This document shows positions 16,181 through 24,497 of a stretch of 40,615 nucleotides of DNA, in pieces. The position numbers and the translations under genes are program-made. Source of the stretch: Phycisphaerales bacterium UBA854 (GTDB taxonomy: Bacteria > Planctomycetota > Phycisphaerae > Phycisphaerales > SM1A02); NCBI GenBank assembly GCA_002295885.1, contig DBGM01000001.1, positions 37,053 through 77,667 on the forward strand. Direction: 5' to 3'. Under the pieces are notes generated by a model, which saw only the letters and a program-made list of their open reading frames with translations, was not told the DNA's origin and searched no databases. Each line of letters opens with the position of its first letter. Positions within the stretch are counted from its first letter, which is position 1.

Positions 16181-17653
16181 TCAGGCGTTGATGGTTCGGT
16201 TTTCCGTTCCCAGCGCGGCCTCGTGGATCGACTCGGCCATCGTCGGGTGGGCGTGCATCGTGGAGATGATGTCCTCCGCAGTGGCTTCCAGGCGGATCGC
16301 GAGGCAGAACTCGTGGATGAGTTCCGAAGCGTCCTTGCCGATGATGTGGGCGCCGAGGATCTCGCCGTAGGGCTTGGCGGTGACGATCTTCACGAAGCCG
16401 TCGGTCTGCCCCACCGCGATGGCCTTGCCCAGTGCGCTCAGCGGGAAGGTGCCGGTTTCGTAGTCGATGCCCTCCTCCTTCGCCTTGGCTTCGGTCATGC
16501 CGATGGAAGCGATCTGGGGATTGGTGTACGTGCAGCCGGGAATCGCGTTGTAGTCGACGCCCAGGGTGTGCTCACCGGCCATGCGTTCGACGCAGGTGAC
16601 GGCCTCTTCCCCGGAGACGTGGGCCAGCCAGGGCGGACCGATCACGTCTCCGATCGCGTAGACCCCCGGTACGTTCGTCTCGTAGGTCGGCTGTTCGCCG
16701 AGGTAGTCCACCTTGATGTGGCCGCGATCGATCTCGAGCCCAAGACTCTCGTCGAACAGTCCGTCGAACCGTCCGGTGACGCCGATGCCGACGAGCACGA
16801 CCTCCGCATCCAGCTGCTGGCTCTTGGATTCGTCCGCGGAGTCGACGATGGTCACCGTCGCTCCGTCCGCACGGGGCTCGATCGCGGTGGTCTTGGACCC
16901 CACGTGGAAGGTGATGCCCTGCCGCTTGAACGACTTGAGCGCCGCCTTCGACACCTCCTCGTCCTCGACGGGCAGGATCCGGTCGACCATCTCGACCACC
17001 GTCACGTCCGTGCCCATGGCGTTGTAGAAGTAGGCGAACTCCATGCCGATGGCACCCGATCCGATGACGACCATCGACTTGGGCTGCTTCGGAAGCGTCA
17101 TCGCATCGTGCGATCCGACGATCGTGGTTCCGTTGAATGGTGCGAAGGGCAGCTCGCGGGGGGCGGCTCCGGTCGCAATCATGATCTTCGATGCGGTCAC
17201 GGTCTGGACCACTTCCGTGCCGGTGCCGTGGTAGTAGTCGTCGTCAGCCTTCGAGACCTCGATGACGCACGGCGATCCGTCGACGGCCCCGGAGACGATC
17301 TTGGCGTGGCCCTCGATGTGGTCGATCTTGTTCTTCTTCATCAGGAAGCCGACGCCCTTGTTGAGCTTGTCGGCGACACCGCGCGAGCGGCCGATGACCT
17401 TGTCCCAGTCCACGCTGACGCCCTCGAAGTGGAACCCCCACTCGTCGCCGTGGGTGACGGCCTCCGAATACAGTTCCGCGTTGTGCAGCAGCGCCTTGCT
17501 GGGGATGCAACCCCAGTTGAGGCACACGCCGCCGAGGCGGTTGCGTTCGATCACCGCGGTCTTCATGCCCAGTTGGGCCGCTCGAATGGCTCCGACGTAT
17601 CCGCCGGGGCCGGTACCAATCACCACCAGGTCGTACTGAGCTGAATCTGCCAC
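16181..17653 (-). CDS. lpdA: Dihydrolipoyl dehydrogenase (E3)
   Basis: This FAD enzyme reoxidises the dihydrolipoamide of 2-oxoacid dehydrogenase complexes or the glycine cleavage system, reducing NAD. With the preferred start it has 490 residues. The FAD-binding GTGPGG is at 13-18. The redox disulfide pair is C44 and C49 in GGVCLNWGCIPSK. The NAD-binding GSGAIGMEFAYFY is near 190, and the second FAD block YAIGDVIG near 325. H469 and E474 (HAHPTMAE) are the catalytic dyad supplied to the partner subunit. Of two in-frame GTG codons (17662 and 17653) I choose 17653, because the GGAG upstream is then 8 nt away. No E1 or E2 genes are in the window. The M16 peptidase follows 16 nt downstream. Confidence 0.95.
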   Translation of the reverse strand: MADSAQYDLVVIGTGPGGYVGAIRAAQLGMKTAVIERNRLGGVCLNWGCIPSKALLHNAELYSEAVTHGDEWGFHFEGVSVDWDKVIGRSRGVADKLNKGVGFLMKKNKIDHIEGHAKIVSGAVDGSPCVIEVSKADDDYYHGTGTEVVQTVTASKIMIATGAAPRELPFAPFNGTTIVGSHDAMTLPKQPKSMVVIGSGAIGMEFAYFYNAMGTDVTVVEMVDRILPVEDEEVSKAALKSFKRQGITFHVGSKTTAIEPRADGATVTIVDSADESKSQQLDAEVVLVGIGVTGRFDGLFDESLGLEIDRGHIKVDYLGEQPTYETNVPGVYAIGDVIGPPWLAHVSGEEAVTCVERMAGEHTLGVDYNAIPGCTYTNPQIASIGMTEAKAKEEGIDYETGTFPLSALGKAIAVGQTDGFVKIVTAKPYGEILGAHIIGKDASELIHEFCLAIRLEATAEDIISTMHAHPTMAESIHEAALGTENRTINA

Positions 17654-17691
17654 GCGTCGCACTCCATTTTCGGGTTCCGAGGAAGGACGGC

Positions 17692-17697
17692 ATTGTA
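17692..17697 (-). promoter_or_regulatory. Candidate -10 box (TACAAT) for lpdA
   Basis: On the minus strand TACAAT lies 38 nt before the lpdA GTG, leaving room for a normal leader with the GGAG ribosome site. No -35 hexamer of quality is seen. The position where one would be overlaps the inverted repeat at 17710-17751. Confidence 0.4.
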
Positions 17698-17709
17698 GCC
17701 CTGGAGCGG

Positions 17710-17751
17710 ATCCATGCCTCCCCGAACCCGGCCCGGGGGGGGCATCTGGAT
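17710..17751. repeat. Long inverted repeat between lpdA and the metallophosphoesterase gene
   Basis: ATCC-ATGCCTCCCC (17710-17723) pairs with GGGGGGGCAT-CT-GGAT (17736-17751). This gives 14 base pairs including one T-G pair, a 2-nt bulge and a 12-nt loop. It sits upstream of the lpdA -10 box and about 45 bp before the opposite promoter. It has no T-run on either strand, so it is more likely an operator or structural element than an intrinsic terminator. Confidence 0.45.
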
Positions 17752-17796
17752 GCAGGGCCCCTCCGGGGGAGGGACGGGCGGTCGGGCTTGGTCGCG

Positions 17797-17825
17797 TTGA
17801 CGCTCATCAGGCCCCCCTCTAGCAT
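17797..17825 (+). promoter_or_regulatory. Sigma-70-type promoter for the metallophosphoesterase-yidC-mnmE operon
   Basis: TTGACG at 17797-17802 and TAGCAT at 17820-17825 are separated by exactly 17 bp. The start codon is 27 nt beyond the -10 box, with GGGGAG in between. This is the best -35/-10 pair I could find in the window. Confidence 0.6.
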
Positions 17826-17852
17826 CCACGCTTCACCCTTGGGGAGCAGCCA

Positions 17853-18614
17853 GTGCGAACGGCCATCATCAGTGATATCCACGGCAATCTCGAGGCCCTC
17901 ACCGAGGTCCTCGGGGCCATCAAGCAGCAAAACTGTGATCGGATCATCTGCCTGGGGGACATCCTCGGCTACGGCCCGGATCCGGTCCACTGCGTGGATC
18001 TGATCGCCGAGCACTGCGAATGGTCCCTGCTGGGGAACCACGACTACGGCGCCCTCTACGAGCCGACGAACTTCAACGTCGCCGCCGAGCAGGCCGCGTA
18101 CTGGACGCGGGCCCAGTTCGAGAAGGAGGAGGACGAGGAGGCCAAGGTCCGACGCTGGGAATTCCTGGGTCGACTCAAGGTGCGGGTCGGATTCGGCGAT
18201 TTCCTCTGCGTGCACGGGTCACCCCGCCGACCGATCAACGAGTACATCTTCCCCGAGGACGCGATCAACTCCCCGGTCAAGATGCAGCAGGTCTTCGAGC
18301 GGGTCGAGACGTACTGTCTCGTCGGGCACACCCACGTTCCGGGCGTCTTCACCGACGAACCGGACTTCTATCCTCCCGAGGATGTCGAATCCGTCTACAA
18401 GCTCAACGGAACCGACCGTCTGATCATCAATCCCGGTTCCGTCGGTCAGCCGCGGGACCTGGATCCGCGTGCCAGCTACGCGATTCTCGACGAGGACCAG
18501 CGTCACGTCGAGTTCTACCGCCTTCCCTACGACGTCGAGAGCGTGGCCAAGAAGATCCACGCCGTTCCCGAGCTGAGCAACTGGCTCGGTGATCGCCTGC
18601 TCGAAGGTCGCTGA
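17853..18614 (+). CDS. Calcineurin-like metallophosphoesterase
   Basis: This 253-residue protein carries all blocks of the calcineurin-like fold: the metal-binding DIHGN at 8-12, GDILGYGPDP near 36, GNHD near 62, the histidine of CVHGSPRRPIN near 118, and GHTHVPG near 160. The C-terminal NPGSVGQPRDLDP is typical of small single-domain members related to YfcE and bacterial diadenosine-tetraphosphatase-like proteins. The substrate cannot be told from sequence. It starts at GTG with GGGGAG upstream. It is the first gene of an apparent operon, with 26 bp before yidC, then mnmE and a thioesterase. Confidence 0.88.
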   Translation: MRTAIISDIHGNLEALTEVLGAIKQQNCDRIICLGDILGYGPDPVHCVDLIAEHCEWSLLGNHDYGALYEPTNFNVAAEQAAYWTRAQFEKEEDEEAKVRRWEFLGRLKVRVGFGDFLCVHGSPRRPINEYIFPEDAINSPVKMQQVFERVETYCLVGHTHVPGVFTDEPDFYPPEDVESVYKLNGTDRLIINPGSVGQPRDLDPRASYAILDEDQRHVEFYRLPYDVESVAKKIHAVPELSNWLGDRLLEGR

Positions 18615-18640
18615 TTCCCCTCCTTTTCCGACCCCACCCC

Positions 18641-20914
18641 ATGCCCCAGCCATCCAGAAGACTGAGACTCATCGTTCCGCTGATTGTCGGCGGTCTGGCG
18701 ATGTTGATCATCCTGCTCGTCGCAACCGGCGAGGGCGGTGCCAACCGGGTCCAGGTGGAACGCGACGCCCAGACCACGCCGGCCGACACCGCCGCCGCGA
18801 AGGACACTGCGTCGACCCCGGCCCGGCCGGACGCCGACGCACCCGCCCCGTCCGAGACCGCAACGGCTCCGGCCGCTCCTCCACCGGCTGCGAAGTCGGA
18901 TGCGACGCCGCCCGCCACGAAGGCTGCCGACCGCTCCCTGGAATCGCTTCGCATGGCGACGCATCCCGTCGCTGACGACGAACCGGTGCAGACCCTGGGC
19001 GATCTCGACGATCCCGACCGGTGGGCGATGGAACTGTCCTTCACGCGGGAGGGAGCGGGGGTCACGCGGATCCCCTACACCAACATCTGGCAGACGGCGG
19101 CGGCCCGCCGGCAGGCGGCGGAGTACTTCGCGGCCCGCCAGCGTGGCGACACCGGGGACTACAGCCTTCCGGCGTCGGACCAGCGGTACGTCCTCCTCAA
19201 CGAACATCCGGTCTCCTGGGTCAATGCCGAAGGGCAGCGTCGCGAGCGGGTCATCTCGATCCTGTCCGCACGGAGCATCGAGATCAACGGGACCACGCTC
19301 GACCTGACCGTGGCGGCGCACTGGACGCAGCAGAATCCGGGCTCGTTCACCGCGACGGTGCTCAACGGGAACGACGAACCGGTGGCCAGGATCCACCGGA
19401 GGTGGGAGCTCGGATCCGGCTACGACATCACGCTGTCGCAGACGTTCGAGAACCTCACCCGGCAGCCGATGGACATCGTCTGGGCGCAGTACGGGCCTCC
19501 GAGTCTGATACCCGACCGCAGTCGGTACATGGATCGACGCAGGTTCCGCTTCGGATACGAGTATCCGGAATCGTTCGATCCCAACCACGTCGCCGACGTG
19601 ATCGCCGAGGGCGACATGGTCATGGAACTGACCGATGCCGCCGATCTGGATCAGAACCAGTTCTGGCCCAACGAACTCAGCCAGTCGGAGGGCTACACGC
19701 TGTCCTGGTTCGCATCGACGAACCGGTACTTCGGTCTGGCCGTGCATCCCGTGCTCGACGCCGACGGGCGAGGTTCCCGCTCGCTGGAACCGCTGGTCGA
19801 ATCGATCGGCAAGTGGGTGCAGGGCACGGAGGAGCAGCCGCTGATCTTCAGCACCCTGATCAGTCCCCCGATCCAGGTCGCTCCCGGTTCGACCCACGAC
19901 CTGAGCCTGGGGGTCTTCGCGGGACCGCTCGAGCGTGAACTCCTCGAGGACAAGCAGCCGTACGCCGCGTTGAACATGCGCGGTTTGATCCTCTACCAGA
20001 TGTCCGCGTTCTGCGCGATCTGCACCTTCCAGTGGCTAGCCGACATCCTCATCGTGGTGCTCGCGTTCCTGGACGCCTACATCCTGTTCGACTGGGGCCT
20101 GGCCATCATCGGCCTCGTGGTCATCGTGCGCACGCTGATGCATCCGATCACCAAGAAGTCCCAGGTGGGCATGCAGCGGTTCACCCGCACGATGGGCAAG
20201 CTCAAGCCGCAGATGGAGAAGATCAACCAGAAGTACAAGGACGATCCGAAGCGGAAGCAGCAGGAACAGATGAAGCTGATGCAGGAGCACGGTGTGAATC
20301 CGCTCCAGATGCTCGGCTGCCTTCCGCTGTTCCTTCAGATGCCGATCTGGATCGCGTTGTACGCGGTGCTGTACTTCGCCTTCGAGCTCCGCCAGGAGCC
20401 CGCCTTCTGGGGCGTGTTCCAGACGCTCTGGGACTGGCCCTTCCTCGCGGATCTCAGCAGCCCGGACCACTTCTTCGGCGAGTTCAAGGAGCCCAAGTCG
20501 TTCCTCTTCTGGAATCTCACCGGCATCAACCTGCTTCCGATCCTGCTGGGGGTCCTGTTCTTCCTGCAGCAGAAGTACATGTCGCCGCCGACCACGACCA
20601 TGACGCCGGAGCAGGAGGCGCAGCAGAAGATCATGCGCACCATGATGATCTTCCTGTTCCCGCTGATGCTCTACTCCGCACCGTCCGGGTTGACGCTGTA
20701 CATCCTCACCTCCTCCTCGATCGGGATCATCGAAAGCCGCCACATCCGTCGGCAGGTCGACCGCGAGGCCGAAGAGGCCGAGGTCGTCCAGCGACCGACG
20801 CCGGTCAAGAAGAAGACCAAGGATCCGCAGGGGCGTGCGTACGCCAAGATGCTGGAGCGTCGGAAGGCGGAAGCGAAGAAGAAGCAGTCCAAGAGCTTCA
20901 AGAAGCGCAAGTGA
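18641..20914 (+). CDS. yidC: Membrane protein insertase YidC
   Basis: YidC inserts proteins into the inner membrane alone or with SecYEG. At 757 residues it is longer than E. coli YidC (548). The N-terminal anchor helix (LIVPLIVGGLAMLIILLVA) is at about 9-27. A long Ala/Pro/Thr-rich linker (35-95) follows, then a large periplasmic domain to about 455. The conserved insertase core begins at FQWLADILIVVLAFLDAYIL, with the functional arginine in VIVRTLMHPITKKSQ. It continues through the cytoplasmic coiled coil (KPQMEKINQKYKDDPKRKQQEQ) and the helices GCLPLFLQMPIWIALYAVL and PLMLYSAPSGLTLYILTSS. The C-terminus is a strongly basic tail (KKQSKSFKKRK), suited to ribosome contact. mnmE starts 12 bp downstream. 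Confidence 0.96.
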   Translation: MPQPSRRLRLIVPLIVGGLAMLIILLVATGEGGANRVQVERDAQTTPADTAAAKDTASTPARPDADAPAPSETATAPAAPPPAAKSDATPPATKAADRSLESLRMATHPVADDEPVQTLGDLDDPDRWAMELSFTREGAGVTRIPYTNIWQTAAARRQAAEYFAARQRGDTGDYSLPASDQRYVLLNEHPVSWVNAEGQRRERVISILSARSIEINGTTLDLTVAAHWTQQNPGSFTATVLNGNDEPVARIHRRWELGSGYDITLSQTFENLTRQPMDIVWAQYGPPSLIPDRSRYMDRRRFRFGYEYPESFDPNHVADVIAEGDMVMELTDAADLDQNQFWPNELSQSEGYTLSWFASTNRYFGLAVHPVLDADGRGSRSLEPLVESIGKWVQGTEEQPLIFSTLISPPIQVAPGSTHDLSLGVFAGPLERELLEDKQPYAALNMRGLILYQMSAFCAICTFQWLADILIVVLAFLDAYILFDWGLAIIGLVVIVRTLMHPITKKSQVGMQRFTRTMGKLKPQMEKINQKYKDDPKRKQQEQMKLMQEHGVNPLQMLGCLPLFLQMPIWIALYAVLYFAFELRQEPAFWGVFQTLWDWPFLADLSSPDHFFGEFKEPKSFLFWNLTGINLLPILLGVLFFLQQKYMSPPTTTMTPEQEAQQKIMRTMMIFLFPLMLYSAPSGLTLYILTSSSIGIIESRHIRRQVDREAEEAEVVQRPTPVKKKTKDPQGRAYAKMLERRKAEAKKKQSKSFKKRK

Positions 20915-20926
20915 GGGTCTGATCAC

Positions 20927-22294
20927 GTGGACACCACCGCCACGATTCTGGCGGTCAGTTCTCCTCCGGGGCGTTCCGTCCGGGGGCTGGTCCGCGTGAG
21001 CGGTCCCGAGGCATTCCCCCTGGTGAGCGCTGCGGTGGCCCCTCCGCCCGCGCCGGAGTCCCGCGGCATCGGCGTCGCTCGGCTGCACCTCGGCGACCAG
21101 CGGCTGCCCATCCTGCTTCTGACCGCGCCCGGTCCGAGGACGGCCACGGGCGAGGACGTGGTGGAACTGCAGCTGCCCGGCAATCCTGCGCTGCTGGCCC
21201 GGGTGGTCGACGAGCTGATCGAGCGGGGCCGGAATGCGGGACTGGATGTCCGGGCGGCCGAGCCGGGGGAATTCACCGCCCGGGGGTACTTCAACGGACG
21301 CTGTTCACTGACCGAGGCGGAGGGCATCGCGGCCACGATCGCGGCGCAGTCCGACGCCCAGCTGCAGGCTGCGGCGATGCTGCGGACCGGACGCCTCGGA
21401 ACGGTGGCCGCGGAACTCTCGGAAGCCATCGCGGGGGTGCTCGCTCTGGTGGAAGCGGGGATCGACTTCAGCGACGAGGAGGACGTGGTCGCCATCGCGC
21501 CGGGTCCGCTGCTTGATCGAATCACGCCGGTCCGATCGCGCATCGGCGACGTGCTCGACCGGTCGGTCGGCATGGAGCGGCTGCAGTCCCTGCCGCAGGT
21601 CGTGCTCTGCGGTCCGACCAATGCGGGGAAGTCGACGCTCTTCAATGCACTGCTTGGACACGAGCGCGCCGTGGTGTCGGGGCGTCCGGGCACGACGCGT
21701 GACGTCCTGCGTGAACCGATCGACGTCTCCGGGGACGGCGCCTTGGCGCACGAGGTGATGCTGGTGGATCTCGCGGGACTCGATCCGCTGGATCCCTCCC
21801 CGATGAACCGGCGCATGCAGTCGATGGCGAAGGAGGCGATCGACAACGCGGATCTTCTGCTGGTCTGTCGGGAATCGGGCGACATCGCGTCCGTGCCGAT
21901 CGACGATCGTTCGCTGCTCGTCGTCACCAAGGGCGATCGCGGCGGAGCTCCGGCGCCCACCGATGCGCTGATCGTGTCCGCCCAGCGGGGCGAGGGACTG
22001 GAACGCCTGCGGGAATGCATCCGACAGCGTCTGGTGGATCGAGTGGTGCACCTGGAGGCGCAGGCGCTCGCGTTGCAGCCCCGTCACGAGACCGAGCTTC
22101 GCGAAGCCGCCGGCGGACTGAAGGAGGTGGTGTCGCTCGTGGAACCGTACCGGGACGAGGCCGCGCTGCCCTGTCCCGAGCTGCTCGCCGCATCCCTCCG
22201 TCGCAGCCTCGACGCAACCGCGTCGCTGGCCGGCGAGTTGACGCCCGACGACATCCTGGGACGGATCTTCTCGTCGTTCTGCATCGGAAAGTAG
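20927..22294 (+). CDS. mnmE: tRNA modification GTPase MnmE (TrmE)
   Basis: With MnmG, MnmE makes the 5-(carboxymethyl)aminomethyl modification of wobble uridine. The 455 residues contain the N-terminal folate-binding domain (TATILAVSSPPGRSVRGLVRVSG, then FTARGYFNGR and LTEAEG), helical parts, and an inserted G domain from about 220 to 350. The C-terminus ends in CIGK with the catalytic cysteine. G1 is GPTNAGKST and G2 is GTTRD. G3 is DLAG instead of DTAG, and G4 is TKGD instead of NKxD. The stretch after G3 (LDPLDPSPMNRR) lacks the acidic residues found there in E. coli MnmE. The GTG start has GAGGGT upstream. yidC-mnmE adjacency is a common origin-proximal arrangement. Confidence 0.94.
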   Translation: MDTTATILAVSSPPGRSVRGLVRVSGPEAFPLVSAAVAPPPAPESRGIGVARLHLGDQRLPILLLTAPGPRTATGEDVVELQLPGNPALLARVVDELIERGRNAGLDVRAAEPGEFTARGYFNGRCSLTEAEGIAATIAAQSDAQLQAAAMLRTGRLGTVAAELSEAIAGVLALVEAGIDFSDEEDVVAIAPGPLLDRITPVRSRIGDVLDRSVGMERLQSLPQVVLCGPTNAGKSTLFNALLGHERAVVSGRPGTTRDVLREPIDVSGDGALAHEVMLVDLAGLDPLDPSPMNRRMQSMAKEAIDNADLLLVCRESGDIASVPIDDRSLLVVTKGDRGGAPAPTDALIVSAQRGEGLERLRECIRQRLVDRVVHLEAQALALQPRHETELREAAGGLKEVVSLVEPYRDEAALPCPELLAASLRRSLDATASLAGELTPDDILGRIFSSFCIGK

Positions 22295-22314
22295 GACCCC
22301 CTACCCTGTCGGGC

Positions 22315-22698
22315 ATGGAACACGTCATCGAAGTCCGTGCGCGCTATCAGGAATGCGATCCCATGGGTGTCGTGCATCACACCGTCTACCCCGTGTGGTT
22401 CGAGATGGGGCGCACCGAACTCCTTCGTTCGGTGGGCGGTTCGTACCGCGAGCTCGAACGATCTGGTGCGCTGCTTGCGGTGACGCGGCTCGAGGTGCGC
22501 TATCGCGCGCCGGCACGGTACGACGACGTCTGCTCGCTGCGCACCTCGCTGGTCGGGGGAAGCCGGGTCAAGCTCGAACACGAGTACGAACTGACCCGCG
22601 ACGGGACGACCCTGGTGACGGGGCGCACCGTGCTGGCCTGCATCGATCGCGAGGGGCGACCGCAGCCGCTGCCCGAATCGATCGCATTCGATTCCTGA
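22315..22698 (+). CDS. YbgC/4HBT-family acyl-CoA thioesterase
   Basis: This 127-residue hotdog-fold protein has the YbgC/4-hydroxybenzoyl-CoA thioesterase signature. Residues 9-30 contain RYQECDPMGVVHHTVYPVWFE, with the aspartate of ECDPMGVVHH as the probable catalytic residue. Then come FEMGRTELLR and a C-terminal strand set (RLEVRYRAPARYDD). Such enzymes hydrolyse short-chain or phosphopantetheine-linked acyl-CoA; the exact substrate is unknown. It starts at an ATG 20 bp after the mnmE stop, with no Shine-Dalgarno sequence. A weak TACCCT box ends 7 nt before the ATG. Its stop codon directly abuts that of the facing dciA gene. Confidence 0.9.
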   Translation: MEHVIEVRARYQECDPMGVVHHTVYPVWFEMGRTELLRSVGGSYRELERSGALLAVTRLEVRYRAPARYDDVCSLRTSLVGGSRVKLEHEYELTRDGTTLVTGRTVLACIDREGRPQPLPESIAFDS

Positions 22699-23031
22699 TC
22701 AGCGTACGCGCAGCTTGACGTCGGCGACGGTGATGGAGCATGCCCTGCGCAGCGAGGCGAGCAGTCCTTCGCGCAGCAGCCGATCGACTTCGAACGACAC
22801 CGCCGCGCTGTCGGTCCGCACGTGGATGGTGCCGCCGCGCACACCTTCGATGCTGGTCCGCTTCGCGAGTTCCTCGGGCAGCATCGCCTGCCAGTGTTCG
22901 ATGAAGTCCCCCAGATGCCGATGCGTCCGTCGGGCATCGCGCTGGATGCGGGAGACGGCACTCTGGAAGATCGCCGGCCGGGGCTTGGGGCCCCGCCATT
23001 GGCTCAGCTTATGCAGGCGATCGAGGGTCAT
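22699..23031 (-). CDS. dciA: DUF721/DciA-like protein
   Basis: This 110-residue protein matches the DUF721 pattern: a central FIEHWQAMLPEELAKRTSIEG, then GGTIHVRTDSAAVSFEVDRLLREGLLASLRRA and a short C-terminal strand. The family includes DciA, which interacts with the replicative helicase DnaB in bacteria lacking DnaC. A role at replication initiation is thus an inference from the family. Its position between mnmE and parB supports an origin-proximal setting. The start is ATG with GGGGAAG about 6 nt upstream. A possible -10 box (TAGGAT) lies about 40 nt before the start. It converges on the thioesterase with no gap. Confidence 0.8.
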   Translation of the reverse strand: MTLDRLHKLSQWRGPKPRPAIFQSAVSRIQRDARRTHRHLGDFIEHWQAMLPEELAKRTSIEGVRGGTIHVRTDSAAVSFEVDRLLREGLLASLRRACSITVADVKLRVR

Positions 23032-23139
23032 CGTGGCTTCCCCGCGTGGGGCTCCGTGGTCGAAAGGATCCGGATTATCCTACTGCATGCAGGAATCCCG
23101 CCTTCCGCATTGCCCCTGACTTGGTATCGTTTCCTGCCG

Positions 23140-24288
23140 ATGAACTCGATCAAACTTTCCGACATCCGAAAGAGCTACGGGAGCACGGTGGCCGTGGACG
23201 GGATCGATCTCGTCATCGAGCCCGGAGAACTGTTTTTCCTGCTTGGACCGTCCGGATGCGGCAAAACCACCCTGTTGCGGATGATTGCGGGGTTCATCGA
23301 GCCCACGGGCGGTTCGATCCATTTCGATGATCGGAACGTGACATCGACGCCCCCCAACAAGCGAAACACGGGCATGGTGTTCCAGAGCTACGCCCTGTGG
23401 CCCCATATGACGGTGGCCGAAAATGTCGGCTACGGCCTGGTTCTCCGGAAGATCCCCGCCGATCAGCGGGCGACGAGGGTGCAGCGTGCTCTGGAAATGG
23501 TCCAAATGGGCGATTACGCCCAGCGAAAGCCCAATGAGCTCTCCGGTGGCCAGCAGCAGCGGGTCGCCCTGGCGAGGGCGCTGGTTGTGGAACCCGGCGT
23601 TCTGCTGCTGGACGAGCCCCTTTCGAATCTGGATGCCAAGCTTCGGCTTGAGATGCGAAGCGAAATCCGCCGTATCTGCAAGGAAGCGGGTATTACGACG
23701 GTCTACGTGACCCATGATCAGGACGAGGCTCTGTCCATGGCGGACCGGGTTGCCGTTCTTCGCAACGGAAAGGCCGTTCAGGTCGGTGATCCCCGAACGC
23801 TCTACCGCCGCCCTGCGACGCGGTTTGTTGCGGAATTCCTGGGTGAAACCAACTTCATTTCGGCCGAGGTCGTGGGGCGAACGGACGCCGGAGTCGAACT
23901 GCAAACTCCTGTCGGAAAGATGCTTGCGTCTTCTGACCAGGGTTCGGTGCCAGAGCGAGGCAGTGTCACCTGCTCGATTCGCCCCGAGGCCTTCCGGGTT
24001 GTGCCCGACCACGAATATGTTGCAAGCACTGCTTCAGACGTTGTAGAGGCCGAGGGGGTCACCGGGTCTGAATCGAAGCAACTCGATCGCCGCATCGGCG
24101 GTGGCGACCTCAATTCGTTCGAGGGTGAGGTTGAACACCAGGTGTTCCTGGGTGATCAGGCCCAGTACCACGTACGCATTGGTGATGACATGCTCGTGCG
24201 GGCTTTGCAACTGAACCCCACTGGTGAATCGCAGGGTCGATTGCGGGTGAGCGTCGATCCAGATGACATCGTCATCCTTTCCGATTAG
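23140..24288 (+). CDS. ABC transporter ATP-binding protein, PotA/FbpC/MalK type
   Basis: This 382-residue ATPase subunit of an importer has Walker A GPSGCGKTT at 36-44, Q-loop MVFQSYALWPHMTVAENV, signature LSGGQQQR near 134, Walker B VLLLDEPLSNLDAK and the H-loop VTHDQDEALSMADR. The CUT2-like region PRTLYRRPATRFVAEFLGETN leads into a C-terminal TOBE domain with a low-similarity insert (about 290-335). The architecture fits spermidine, iron or sugar importers, but no permease or binding protein is nearby. By eye the gene is less GC-rich than its neighbours, with more A/T-ending codons. It separates dciA from parB and may be a later insertion. There is no Shine-Dalgarno sequence; TATCGT ends 9 nt before the ATG. 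Confidence 0.9.
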   Translation: MNSIKLSDIRKSYGSTVAVDGIDLVIEPGELFFLLGPSGCGKTTLLRMIAGFIEPTGGSIHFDDRNVTSTPPNKRNTGMVFQSYALWPHMTVAENVGYGLVLRKIPADQRATRVQRALEMVQMGDYAQRKPNELSGGQQQRVALARALVVEPGVLLLDEPLSNLDAKLRLEMRSEIRRICKEAGITTVYVTHDQDEALSMADRVAVLRNGKAVQVGDPRTLYRRPATRFVAEFLGETNFISAEVVGRTDAGVELQTPVGKMLASSDQGSVPERGSVTCSIRPEAFRVVPDHEYVASTASDVVEAEGVTGSESKQLDRRIGGGDLNSFEGEVEHQVFLGDQAQYHVRIGDDMLVRALQLNPTGESQGRLRVSVDPDDIVILSD

Positions 24289-24315
24289 CACGATATAAGA
24301 ATTTAGACGAATATA

Positions 24316-24360
24316 GGCTTACTATCGTCGCAGAAGAGCGAACGATCGATGCAGTAAGCC
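24316..24360 (+). other. Imperfect hairpin downstream of the ABC ATPase gene
   Basis: GGCTTACT (24316-24323) pairs perfectly with AGTAAGCC (24353-24360). Inside it, ATCGT and CGC pair with GCG and ACGAT around a 6-nt AGAAGA loop, leaving a 1-nt bulge and a 6-nt 3' bulge. The sequence ACTTTTG follows. It may end ABC ATPase transcription weakly, or be part of the parB/parS control region. The surrounding 24289-24459 is visibly AT-rich and holds no gene. Confidence 0.4.
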
Positions 24361-24459
24361 ACTTTTGCCTCATCAGACATGGCTTTAGCGGTTGGAAAGA
24401 CTGAATATTGTCGCTCAAAAACTTATCGGAGCCTGTGTATGGTGTCGACCTCTTCTGTG

Positions 24460-24479
24460 GATGTTCCACGTGGAACATC
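24460..24479. promoter_or_regulatory. parS: parS centromere site 1
   Basis: GATGTTCCACGTGGAACATC is a perfect 20-bp palindrome. Its 16-bp core TGTTCCACGTGGAACA is a parS form known from many bacteria, for example Pseudomonas. It differs from the TGTTTCACGTGAAACA consensus by a symmetric pair of bases. ParB binds such sites and spreads from them using CTP. Confidence 0.9.
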
Positions 24480-24497
24480 GGGTGATTGGTACGCCGC

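Noticed and set aside
15842..17644. 600-codon plus-strand frame opposite the M16 peptidase and lpdA
   Set aside because: It spans two well-supported genes in antisense and has no motif.
24289..24460. AT-rich spacer as a possible replication origin
   Set aside because: Only one 7-of-9 match to the DnaA box (TGTGGATGT, overlapping the edge of parS site 1) and no cluster of boxes or dnaA gene. Origin proximity is supported by gene content, but the origin itself is not shown.
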